39,105 nt of DNA from Syntrophaceae bacterium UBA6255 (GTDB lineage: Bacteria > Desulfobacterota > Syntrophia > Syntrophales > Smithellaceae). Shown here one piece after another: positions 32,673-39,105 of this stretch. The first letter of the stretch is position 1. Every line of letters begins with the position of its first letter. The translations under genes and the position numbers were made by a program. The stretch covers positions 1 to 39,105 of the forward strand of contig DJVN01000277.1 of the NCBI GenBank assembly GCA_002441205.1, in the 5' to 3' direction. Below the pieces are notes generated by a model that made no database searches, was not told where the DNA came from, and saw nothing but the letters and a program-made list of their open reading frames with translations.

Positions 32673-33273
32673 TGTAAAAACATATTTTGACAGCATTGCA
32701 GAACATTATCTCCATAATTCAAAAAAAGGATTGTGGGGATGGCTCAAGAAAAGAGAGGCTCAGGCTGTTGTCAGTTTAATAGACAGTCCGGTTAATGTCT
32801 TGGACCTGGGTTGCGGCTCGGGTTATCATGCCTATTTAGTCAAGGAACGTTTTGACTGTCATATAACATGTGTCGATGTTTCAATAAAAATGCTTGATCA
32901 ATTGGACAGCAGAATTCAGGATAAATTTTGTGCCAATGCTGAAGAATTCATTGCGGACAGAAAATTTGATTTGATTCTTTTTCTTGGCGTGCTCGAGTTC
33001 TGCACCAATCCGGAAAAAGTATTTGAAAATGTCTCTAAAATGCTTTCCCCAAAAGGGATATTTCTAATTCTGTTACCTGCAAAAAACTTTATGGGGTTGT
33101 TATATAAAATCTTTCATAAAGCGCATGGAGTGAATGTGACATTATATGATATGCAAGAAATTGAAATGTATGCTTTAAAATCCGGATTGATTATACAGAA
33201 ATTCAAAACCATTGCATTATTGTCAACTGTCGTCGGATTTATAAGCGGGAAGAATGATAATGGGAAAAAATAA
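32662..33273 (+). CDS. class I SAM-dependent methyltransferase (second of two)
   Basis: A 203-residue methyltransferase of the Methyltransf_11/25 kind. Motif I is NVLDLGCGSGYHAYLV, with TCVDVSIKMLDQL (motif II), NAEEF and DLILFLGVLEF (motif IV). A conserved start, YFDSIAEHYL, is common in this family. GGGAAG at 32651-32656 precedes ATG 32662 by five bases; TTG 32659 is a weaker option. It overlaps both neighbours, so translation is coupled. It is not closely similar to the preceding methyltransferase and does not look like a recent duplicate. Confidence 0.8.
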   Translation: MNHNVKTYFDSIAEHYLHNSKKGLWGWLKKREAQAVVSLIDSPVNVLDLGCGSGYHAYLVKERFDCHITCVDVSIKMLDQLDSRIQDKFCANAEEFIADRKFDLILFLGVLEFCTNPEKVFENVSKMLSPKGIFLILLPAKNFMGLLYKIFHKAHGVNVTLYDMQEIEMYALKSGLIIQKFKTIALLSTVVGFISGKNDNGKK

Positions 33274-34363
33274 AAGGATATTGTTCATCGTCAACGGATT
33301 GGGGATGGGCAACTCCACACGATGCCATGCAATTATTGAAAACCTTCACCATAGGGGTTATGCTATTGATGTTATCACTTCCGGCAATGGCATGGATTAT
33401 TTCAGACACCATATTTCTTCTATCAGCGATTTGATTGAATTTAAATCACTGTTTTATACAAAATTTAAAGGGAAACTCAGCATTGGGGGAACGATTTTAT
33501 CAATTCCTGTTCTTGCGTTTCTTTATATTCAAAATATATGCGTCCTTTACAAAACCTTTAAAAATAAGTCCTATGATGCCGTTGTTATCGACTCCGACTA
33601 CACCATTTTACTGTTAAGGATAATTTTCAACATCCCTGTATTTGCCATTAATAATGCTGATGTTGTTGTTCGTGAGATGAAAAAATTGGATAAGATTCCC
33701 CGGAAGATATTGATGCAATTTATGGTGGAAAAGATGGATTACTGGTTTCATCGCGTGTTTGTTGATTTTGTCTTAAGTCCAACCATTCTTGAATGGAATA
33801 GTCACTCCCATGCTAATATACATCACTTTCCGCCGTTTATACGAAGCGGCCTGACAGTTACAACCGGCACAAAAAAAGTCCATAATATTCTTATCATGCT
33901 TTCAGGATCACAGTTTTCCACTGATGTGAGATTTATCGAAAACAAACCTTACTTCCCTAATATGACTATTAACGTGATGGGACGTAATGGTTCATCAACC
34001 AGAGAATTGCAATATCTTGGCAAATTGTATGATAATAAATCTTACCTGAATATGGCGGATATTCTTATTATCAATGCCGGATTTAGCGCCGTCAGTGAAG
34101 CCGTCCTGCTTAGAAAACCGTGTGTGATCATTCCGATTGATCATCACGCCGAACAACACGTCAATGCGCGTATAATGGAGCAAGAAGGATACGCGTTGGT
34201 CGCAAATATCGATAATGTCTGGCAAAAGACGACTGAATTAATAACCAATTATCATCAGGTTCAACAGGCCCTGGATAGAAAGGCTCTGCCATTAAATGGA
34301 CATTGGCTGGCCGCTGATATGATTGATGAAAAAATTAATTCCATGCAGGAAAAATCCAAATGA
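33260..34363 (+). CDS. GT-B glycosyltransferase (MurG/GT28-like)
   Basis: A 367-residue GT-B enzyme using a nucleotide-sugar donor in the cytoplasm. The N-terminal acceptor domain begins ILFIVNGLGMGNSTRCHAI, the glycine-rich loop with a basic follow-up seen in GT28/MurG-type proteins. The C-terminal donor domain ends with INAGFSAVSEAVLLRKP and IPIDHHAEQHVNARIMEQEG, the nucleotide-sugar site with its conserved Gly, Glu and Gln/His. There are no full membrane helices, though a hydrophobic patch (IPVLAFLYIQNICVL, about residues 78-92) may dock to the membrane. ATG 33260, seven bases after GGGAAG, is chosen over ATG 33254. It overlaps the deacetylase gene by four bases (ATGA). Confidence 0.82.
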   Translation: MGKNKRILFIVNGLGMGNSTRCHAIIENLHHRGYAIDVITSGNGMDYFRHHISSISDLIEFKSLFYTKFKGKLSIGGTILSIPVLAFLYIQNICVLYKTFKNKSYDAVVIDSDYTILLLRIIFNIPVFAINNADVVVREMKKLDKIPRKILMQFMVEKMDYWFHRVFVDFVLSPTILEWNSHSHANIHHFPPFIRSGLTVTTGTKKVHNILIMLSGSQFSTDVRFIENKPYFPNMTINVMGRNGSSTRELQYLGKLYDNKSYLNMADILIINAGFSAVSEAVLLRKPCVIIPIDHHAEQHVNARIMEQEGYALVANIDNVWQKTTELITNYHQVQQALDRKALPLNGHWLAADMIDEKINSMQEKSK

Positions 34364-35193
34364 TTATTTGCGCTGACGATTATGGCATATCTGATTCAGT
34401 GGATGATGCCGTTCTTGAATTGATTCAGAACAATCGTTTAACGGCAAGCAGTTGTATTGTAAACTGTAAAAATGTAAAAAGCTCCATTCCTAGACTTAAG
34501 GAATATATAAATAAGATTGACATTGGAATTCATTTGTCTCTGACGGAAGGGAAACCGCTCAGTAACCAGAAGGCAGACGGCGGCCTGGTTGACCATAATG
34601 GCCGTTTAAACAGTTTCTGGAACTTAACCGCAAAGGCCTATTCAAAGAGCATTCAATCAACATCAGCCTATCATGAAATCCGCACGCAGCTTGAAGTATT
34701 TTCCGACCTTTTGGGGATGATGCCCGATTTTATTGACGGGCATCAACATGTTCAGCAGTTACCGGTGATCAGGGAAGCTATGGTCAATGTAATCAACGAT
34801 ATGAATTTTTCTCCGTATATAAGAATTGCTTCTCTTCCGGGAGACTGGATGATGTCTGAATTGTTCCGTTTTTCACCAAAATTGACATTCAATAACATGA
34901 TGATAAATTATCCGGGGAGAAAAGCAGGAAAATTGTTTATGAAGAATGGGTTTCACTGCAACAGATATCTATTGGGTTATTATCACAGAAAATGTGAAGC
35001 AACGTTTTCAGAAATAGTCGGACTATATACAAACATAAATCCCATTGATAAAGACATCTTTTTTTGTCATCCCGGCTATGAAGAGAAGCATCGTGTCGAT
35101 TGCTTCCGGTTTCTCCTGTCCGGTGAATTCAGCAGAATTTGTTCTGAAAGGGGTATTGCGCTGAACAGATTTTCGTCAATGGGAACTGTTTGA
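34360..35193 (+). CDS. YdjC/ChbG-family carbohydrate deacetylase
   Basis: A 277-residue TIM-barrel-like deacetylase that removes acetyl groups from N-acetylated sugars. The metal and catalytic residues are in place: ADDYG with D6-D7, H58 in GIHLSLTEGKPL, and D126-G-H128 in FIDGHQHVQQLP. There is no signal peptide, so it acts in the cytoplasm, on the same side as the GT-B enzyme that precedes it. YdjC relatives include HpnK (hopanoid amino-sugar deacetylation) and Francisella NaxD (undecaprenyl-phosphate-GalNAc deacetylation). The operon context fits deacetylation of a lipid-linked amino sugar. Its stop is four bases from the convergent SGNH gene. Confidence 0.85.
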   Translation: MIICADDYGISDSVDDAVLELIQNNRLTASSCIVNCKNVKSSIPRLKEYINKIDIGIHLSLTEGKPLSNQKADGGLVDHNGRLNSFWNLTAKAYSKSIQSTSAYHEIRTQLEVFSDLLGMMPDFIDGHQHVQQLPVIREAMVNVINDMNFSPYIRIASLPGDWMMSELFRFSPKLTFNNMMINYPGRKAGKLFMKNGFHCNRYLLGYYHRKCEATFSEIVGLYTNINPIDKDIFFCHPGYEEKHRVDCFRFLLSGEFSRICSERGIALNRFSSMGTV

Positions 35194-35197
35194 CTAT

Positions 35198-35782
35198 CTA
35201 ATTTTTGAAGGTTGCCAATATTCCATTCAAGGAATTCATTACCGCTTTTGCAATAAGCTGATGTCCTTTTTCGTTGGGATACCGGGAATCCGAAAGGACT
35301 AGATCATCGTTCCTCAAATTATATGTCTGAAGATAACCCGCCCAGTAGCTGTGTATCGGTATTAATTTACAGTCGAGATCTGTAGCAACAATTCTTAAAG
35401 ACCCGTAAAATATATTAACGGCATCCATATCATAAGAATTGGTAAAAGTGTGGGATGTAACCAGACAGATGAACGGATCAAAATCAAGACGAGCTGCTCG
35501 AATCATTTGCACCAGATTTTCCTGAAATTCAGAGCGATAAACATATTGAAAGGCATCATCAATGCCGAAATGAATCAGAAGGATATCGGGCTTAAACTCG
35601 GCAATATCTGCGTTAAATGTTCTGATACCGTCGAAAGATGTTTCCAGATGTCTTGATCGATTCATGACATCAATACCTCGGGGCAGAAGTAATTCCTTCA
35701 AAATATCGACATAACTTTTGCTGACACCATGACCGGCAGAAATGCTTCCACCGCGTATAAGCAGTTTCGGAGGAATGGCCAT
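35198..35782 (-). CDS. SGNH/GDSL-hydrolase-like protein with altered catalytic positions
   Basis: A 194-residue protein of SGNH fold. Block I reads IRGGSISAGHGVSKSY with Ser13 in the nucleophile position, and block III reads LLIHFGIDDAF, where the usual GxND Asn is Asp. Block V reads DSRYPNEKGHQL: the expected DxxH(P) catalytic His is Tyr, a one-base difference (TAT against CAT), with the downstream GH retained. Small SGNH esterases often deacylate or acylate surface sugars, but this copy may be a changed or inactive enzyme. There is no signal peptide. It follows the 88-residue gene by 41 bases and converges on the glycan operon with a four-base gap. Confidence 0.7.
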   Translation of the reverse strand: MAIPPKLLIRGGSISAGHGVSKSYVDILKELLLPRGIDVMNRSRHLETSFDGIRTFNADIAEFKPDILLIHFGIDDAFQYVYRSEFQENLVQMIRAARLDFDPFICLVTSHTFTNSYDMDAVNIFYGSLRIVATDLDCKLIPIHSYWAGYLQTYNLRNDDLVLSDSRYPNEKGHQLIAKAVMNSLNGILATFKN

Positions 35783-35823
35783 GATTTATCCGGATTATTT
35801 CTCAATTTGTTGTTTGAATGACT

Positions 35824-36090
35824 TTATTCTGCTGTCCATTCTTTTTCCCATTTGAGCTGATCATTTTCACTTGTCAGCCTTTTACCCTTGAGAAAAAAAT
35901 CAGAAAGATCGGTATGCTTAATCAAGTACTCTTTATCTAAATCTTCCAGAAGTTCTTTGATGGTATAGAAGCATTCGATATAACAATTTGCCTGTGCATT
36001 GGATAATTTAGCCCCCCACGCATACTCTATTATTTCTTTAGTAATATAACCAAATTTAATAATTTCCTGCTTGGTAAGATTAACTTTCAT
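35824..36090 (-). CDS. small hypothetical protein
   Basis: An 88-residue acidic-basic soluble protein, mostly helical by eye, with no motif I recognise. It contains two cysteine residues only five apart (NCYIEC) and an amphipathic stretch FYTIKELLEDLDKEYL. GGGGGA seven bases before ATG 36090 is a good ribosome site, which supports real translation. It is probably co-transcribed with the SGNH gene downstream. No function is proposed. Confidence 0.6.
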   Translation of the reverse strand: MKVNLTKQEIIKFGYITKEIIEYAWGAKLSNAQANCYIECFYTIKELLEDLDKEYLIKHTDLSDFFLKGKRLTSENDQLKWEKEWTAE

Positions 36091-36161
36091 AACGTATCCC
36101 CCGTAAAAGCCAATATATTCAAAAGTTCACCCGATTCATTTGTACGTCTGAATTATTCGAC

Positions 36162-36194
36162 AAAAAGGGAGGTAAAAATAACCTCTTATTTTTT
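36162..36194. terminator. bidirectional intrinsic terminator
   Basis: GAGGT (36169-36173) pairs with ACCTC (36181-36185), extended by G-T pairs, with A5 on the left (36162-36166) and T6 on the right (36189-36194). Read on the minus strand it can end the methyltransferase transcript, whose stop is about 100 bases upstream in that direction. Confidence 0.5.
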
Positions 36195-36234
36195 ATATAG
36201 CACAAAACGATAAAATGGAGAAATAAGAATATGA

Positions 36235-36290
36235 AGCACGCCTCTCAGGCGAATTAATCTGAGGACAAACATGTCAGTACGATACGTGCT
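36235..36290 (-). other. structured 3' region after the methyltransferase
   Basis: Outer arms AGCACG (36235-36240) and CGTGCT (36285-36290) enclose a second imperfect stem, CCTC-TC-AG (36241-36248) with CTGAGG (36259-36264). It starts four bases after the methyltransferase stop. With the hairpin at 36162-36194 it fills most of the 203-base gap, where no gene is seen. Confidence 0.4.
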
Positions 36291-36293
36291 GAT

Positions 36294-37223
36294 CTATTTT
36301 TCAAGTACAACATTATAATAACCGTGTGCTTTATGATGCATTGTAAACGGCATCAACATGACGGCGATACAATTTGGTGTAGTATAGCCAGGACATATTT
36401 TAAGAAAAATATTCGTCAAGAACGGCATTTCGAAATATTTTCTGGCCAATAATTGCAATCTGCCAAGATTAGGCATGATCGCATTCGATAAGTTTTTTTT
36501 AAATTTTAATTTAAATCCCTCTTGATAAGCCATATCCATCCAAACGTCTATCTTTTCAAAGTGGTTAACAGCAAGCGCTTTCTCCGTCATTATTGATGCT
36601 TGAACAAGATTATCAGGCAGGCTATCAAAATCCTTTTCCCTGAATCCATCATAAACGACAAATTGCCCTCCTTTTTTCAGAACCCTGAAAACTTCAGATA
36701 AAACCTTGCGCGAATCCTGGGCATGGCATATTGCTTCCAAATCGAAAATCAAATCGAATGAAGCAGCCGCATAATTTAATTGATGAAAGTCTCCATAAGT
36801 AAAATTCAGATTTTTAATATGACGGGATTTTCTGTTAGCGATTTTCAAATGTTCATCTGTGATATCGATTCCTGAAAATTGTGTTTCAGGCAATTTATTT
36901 GCCAAATAAATCGAATTAAATCCCTTGCCAGCACCTAATTCCAGTACATTTTTAACTGTCGATACATTGATCAGCCGGATAATTTCATTAAGTTGGGTAT
37001 AAAAACCTTCTTTATCAAAGGTACCATTGTAATTTAACGCCATATGAACGGCCCCCCGATAAGAATGAATGTACTTATAAATTATACTGCTGTGTCGATA
37101 ATAACTTACAATATTATCATGCTTAATGTTTTTATCAAGTATTTCCAGCGCTGGAAATACTTGATAAATTTTCCGCAAATACGTATCCAGCTCATTTAAA
37201 TTAACAACTATCTCTTTGTTCAT
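36294..37223 (-). CDS. class I SAM-dependent methyltransferase (UbiE/sterol-methyltransferase-like)
   Basis: A 309-residue methyltransferase with a 90-residue N-terminal extension. Motif I is VLELGAGKGFNSIYLA (about residues 89-104), then FSGIDITDEHLKIANR (motif II), GDFHQLNY, FDLIFDLEAICHAQD (motif IV) and VFRVLKKGGQFVVYDGF (motif V/VI). YYRHSSIIYKYIHSYRGAVHMALNY ahead of the fold, like the N-terminal region of sterol and tocopherol C-methyltransferases, suggests a lipophilic substrate; that is inference. Codons 19-31 lie in a perfect 38-bp palindrome. It starts 47 bases after the CoA-transferase-family stop and may share its transcript. Confidence 0.82.
   Translation of the reverse strand: MNKEIVVNLNELDTYLRKIYQVFPALEILDKNIKHDNIVSYYRHSSIIYKYIHSYRGAVHMALNYNGTFDKEGFYTQLNEIIRLINVSTVKNVLELGAGKGFNSIYLANKLPETQFSGIDITDEHLKIANRKSRHIKNLNFTYGDFHQLNYAAASFDLIFDLEAICHAQDSRKVLSEVFRVLKKGGQFVVYDGFREKDFDSLPDNLVQASIMTEKALAVNHFEKIDVWMDMAYQEGFKLKFKKNLSNAIMPNLGRLQLLARKYFEMPFLTNIFLKICPGYTTPNCIAVMLMPFTMHHKAHGYYNVVLEK
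37131..37168. repeat. perfect 38-bp palindrome inside the methyltransferase gene
   Basis: The arm TTTATCAAGTATTTCCAGC (37131-37149) is followed with no spacer by its exact reverse complement (37150-37168). It is all coding (residues about 19-31, reading YQVFPALEILDK) and does not break the frame. Confidence 0.9.
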
Positions 37224-37270
37224 GGCGCAATCATTTAAAGAAAATTTATCCAGTTCTTTGAATTAATAAA

Positions 37271-38449
37271 TTATTTGACAACATTTTCTTTAACCAATTC
37301 ACATATTTCTTCTTCCGAATAACCGAGTTTGTGCATAATGTCTTTTGTGTGCATACCCGGGATGGAAGGTGGCGGATCTTGTTTTGTGGTAAATTCGGAA
37401 AAATTTACAGGAAATGCCCTGAGTTTCATTTTCCCTTCAATGGCATGATCCATTTCAAAAAAAGATTTGCGATGAACAATCTGGGGGTCAGCATAGCTTT
37501 CCTCAATATTATAAACAGGGCCGCAGGGGATATCGGCATCGTTGAGAATTTTTATCCACTCATCAAGATTCATCGTCATAAATGAATTTTGAAGACGGGC
37601 GGTAATTTCCTCCCGCCGGGCAATTCTGTTGAATAAATCCAATACCGCAAGATCCCCCATTTCAATAACAGAACAGAGGTTCTTCCAGAAATGTTCCTCG
37701 TGCACTATGCCCAGTGTTAAAAATTTATCATCCCTGGTCTTAAAAATTCCATAATGAGGAATATAAAGAGATTCGTTTCCTTTCTTATCCAGAAAACCGG
37801 CGGAGATGGAAGCACCCATCAAAGAAAACACAGCGGCGGTCATGGATACATCCATGTATTGTCCGATGCCTGTTTTATCTCTTTGTATGAGAGCAGCAAG
37901 TATCGATACCGCGGCATACATACTTCCGGCTAGATCTGCAAGCGGTATGGCCGGCATTTTGGAGTATTCATTTAAGTCACCTTCGAGACTTAAAATACCG
38001 GAATAACCAAGATAGTTAATATCATGACCCGGCTTTCCTCGATAGGGACCTTCTTGTCCATATCCGGTTATTGAACAATATAATATATGGGAGTTGATTT
38101 TTCTGATCACAGGGTAATCAATGTTCAGTTTCTTACATACTCCCGGCCGGAAACCTTCAATAATGACATCGGCCTTTTCAGCCATCTGATAAAATATCTT
38201 TTTTGCTTTGGATGACTTCAGGTTGAGACAAATACTTTTCTTGTTGCGATTAACATTATTAAAAAGATCAGGTAAAAGCCGTGTCTGATCGCCTACATTA
38301 TCGGTCGTTTCAATCTTAATAACCTCAGCGCCTAAATCGGCCAGAAGCATTGAACAATACGGCCCGGGTACTTGAGTTGATAAATCCAGAATTTTTATAT
38401 CTTCGAGTGAACATCGTTTTTTTCTTCCTTGGTTTCTATTTGACTGCAT
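37271..38449 (-). CDS. CoA-transferase family III enzyme, alpha-methylacyl-CoA-racemase-like
   Basis: A 392-residue member of the CaiB/BaiF fold. The start KILDLSTQVPGPYCSMLLADLGAEVIKIE is the family signature. Two residues match the catalytic pair of AMACR/MCR racemases: H142 in KPGHDINYLGYSG and D172 in IPLADLAGSMYA, 30 residues apart as in MCR (His126/Asp156). Formyl-CoA-transferase-type members instead use one Asp in a GxxD context, so racemase or epimerase activity on 2-methylacyl-CoA is favoured over CoA transfer. It lies 87 bases downstream of the phasin-like gene. The ribosome site before ATG 38449 is weak. Confidence 0.85.
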   Translation of the reverse strand: MQSNRNQGRKKRCSLEDIKILDLSTQVPGPYCSMLLADLGAEVIKIETTDNVGDQTRLLPDLFNNVNRNKKSICLNLKSSKAKKIFYQMAEKADVIIEGFRPGVCKKLNIDYPVIRKINSHILYCSITGYGQEGPYRGKPGHDINYLGYSGILSLEGDLNEYSKMPAIPLADLAGSMYAAVSILAALIQRDKTGIGQYMDVSMTAAVFSLMGASISAGFLDKKGNESLYIPHYGIFKTRDDKFLTLGIVHEEHFWKNLCSVIEMGDLAVLDLFNRIARREEITARLQNSFMTMNLDEWIKILNDADIPCGPVYNIEESYADPQIVHRKSFFEMDHAIEGKMKLRAFPVNFSEFTTKQDPPPSIPGMHTKDIMHKLGYSEEEICELVKENVVK

Positions 38450-38536
38450 GTATCAATGCCCAATTTTATCTCTAATCAAATACGACGGTGATATCGACAA
38501 TATTTCAATATATTTTCTATTGACAAAGAACCGCGT

Positions 38537-39013
38537 TCACTTCTTTTTATTTGCGGACGATTTTTTTACATTGGGGGAAAATTTTTGTATACGCCAGATG
38601 TTTTCATCAACGTATTTTTTAAATTCTTCACAACCTTTCTTATAAGTGGCGGCAAATTCTTCCATGGTCTTTTTTAAATCCGGAGGTATCCAGTTTATCT
38701 GATTCAAGTATGAATTGAACATTCTCTCTGCCTGTTCCTGAAACATATCTATGGTGTCACTTTTAAATAATTTGTGCATCTTGACATATCCTTCATCCAC
38801 GGCCTTTTTGAAATCTTTAATTCCCTTTTTGTAGGTATCGCTCCATTGATCTATCATTTTTCTACTTTCATCATTTATTCCTGGCGTCTTATCAGCAAAA
38901 GTCTTCAAAAGTTTCTCCGACTGTCCCTGAACCATGGTCATCATTGAAAAACAATTTTCAAATGTCGTTTTATGAAAATCAATCATTTGCTTAATTATTT
39001 CTTTATTATCCAT
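38537..39013 (-). CDS. phasin-like protein
   Basis: A 158-residue, almost wholly helical, lysine-rich protein with repeated amphipathic segments: FHKTTFENCFSMMTMVQGQSE, DQWSDTYKKGIKDFKKAVDEG, and MEEFAATYKKGCEEFKKYVDE, the last two being an internal repeat (Y-KKG-x-x-(D/E)-FKK-x-V-DE). Such a pattern is typical of phasins and PhaE-like proteins that coat polyhydroxyalkanoate granules, and PHA storage is known in Smithella and Syntrophus relatives. The basic tail (KKSSANKKK) is also phasin-like. AAGGAG six bases before ATG 39013 is a good ribosome site. No PHA synthase is in the window, so the call is tentative. Confidence 0.6.
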   Translation of the reverse strand: MDNKEIIKQMIDFHKTTFENCFSMMTMVQGQSEKLLKTFADKTPGINDESRKMIDQWSDTYKKGIKDFKKAVDEGYVKMHKLFKSDTIDMFQEQAERMFNSYLNQINWIPPDLKKTMEEFAATYKKGCEEFKKYVDENIWRIQKFSPNVKKSSANKKK

Positions 39014-39060
39014 CGCTATCTCCTTTATATCATAATATAATTATTGATAACTTGCCTTTC

Positions 39061-39088
39061 ATATTACTATCAAGCACGCAATTGTCAA
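39061..39088 (-). promoter_or_regulatory. probable promoter of the phasin-like gene
   Basis: On the minus strand, TTGACA (39088-39083), 16 bases, then TAATAT (39066-39061). The -35 is perfect and the -10 matches 4 of 6; it is about 48 bases before the start codon. Confidence 0.5.
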
Positions 39089-39105
39089 GGCTAAGTTTGA
39101 TATTT

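Noticed and set aside
1..39105. CRISPR arrays, tRNA or rRNA genes, insertion sequences, prophage genes
   Set aside because: None seen: no regularly spaced repeats, no cloverleaf candidates, no transposase, integrase or phage-structural proteins.

Overview
This window looks like a chromosomal segment of an anaerobic, Gram-negative, syntrophic or sulfate-reducer-type bacterium of the Desulfobacterota (deltaproteobacterial) kind; a Syntrophales/Smithella-like source is a reasonable guess but is inference. The pointers are a four-subunit 2-oxoacid:ferredoxin oxidoreductase, an AhbB siroheme decarboxylase (alternative haem pathway), a giant fused 2-hydroxyacyl-CoA dehydratase/activase protein, a Cam-type carbonic anhydrase, ADP-forming acyl-CoA synthetase and CoA-transferase/racemase family enzymes, and a phasin-like protein. 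Coding density is high: there is no gene-free stretch longer than about 215 bases. I see no tRNA, rRNA, CRISPR array, insertion sequence or phage gene.

Layout. 1-3.5 kb (+): ferredoxin, alpha, beta and gamma subunits of a KorABCD/Vor-type oxidoreductase, then a tandem ACT-domain protein and a small GGQ release-factor-like protein. 3.7-4.1 kb (-): the ATP synthase c subunit (atpE), alone with its own promoter and terminator. 4.3-6.0 kb (+): ahbB-hemL, tetrapyrrole synthesis. 6.0-8.1 kb (+): gmd-fcl, GDP-L-fucose synthesis, behind its own promoter. 8.1-9.5 kb (+): atpZ-atpI-atpB, closed by a strong terminator exactly where atpE would normally follow. 9.6-14.5 kb (+): the 1428-residue activase/dehydratase protein and mobA.

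14.5-27.2 kb is almost entirely on the minus strand: a zinc-finger/J-domain protein, gamma carbonic anhydrase, a cofactor block valS-nadC-birA-coaX-coaE (NAD, biotin transfer, CoA), two TPR lipoproteins (one with SLH-like repeats), and mutL-miaA followed by a DUF6982-like small protein where many bacteria carry hfq.

27.4-29.5 kb (+): a stand-alone alpha-type subunit of ADP-forming acyl-CoA synthetase and a small DUF2378-like protein. 29.6-35.2 kb (+): a tightly overlapped five-gene envelope-glycan operon behind a perfect consensus sigma-70 promoter: GT-C membrane glycosyltransferase, two methyltransferases, GT-B glycosyltransferase and YdjC-type carbohydrate deacetylase. The GT-C plus YdjC pairing resembles lipid-linked amino-sugar decoration systems and is the best candidate for an undescribed system here. 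35.2-39.1 kb (-): an SGNH-type protein with altered catalytic residues, a small hypothetical protein, a class I methyltransferase containing a perfect 38-bp palindrome, an AMACR-like CoA-transferase-family III enzyme, and a phasin-like protein.
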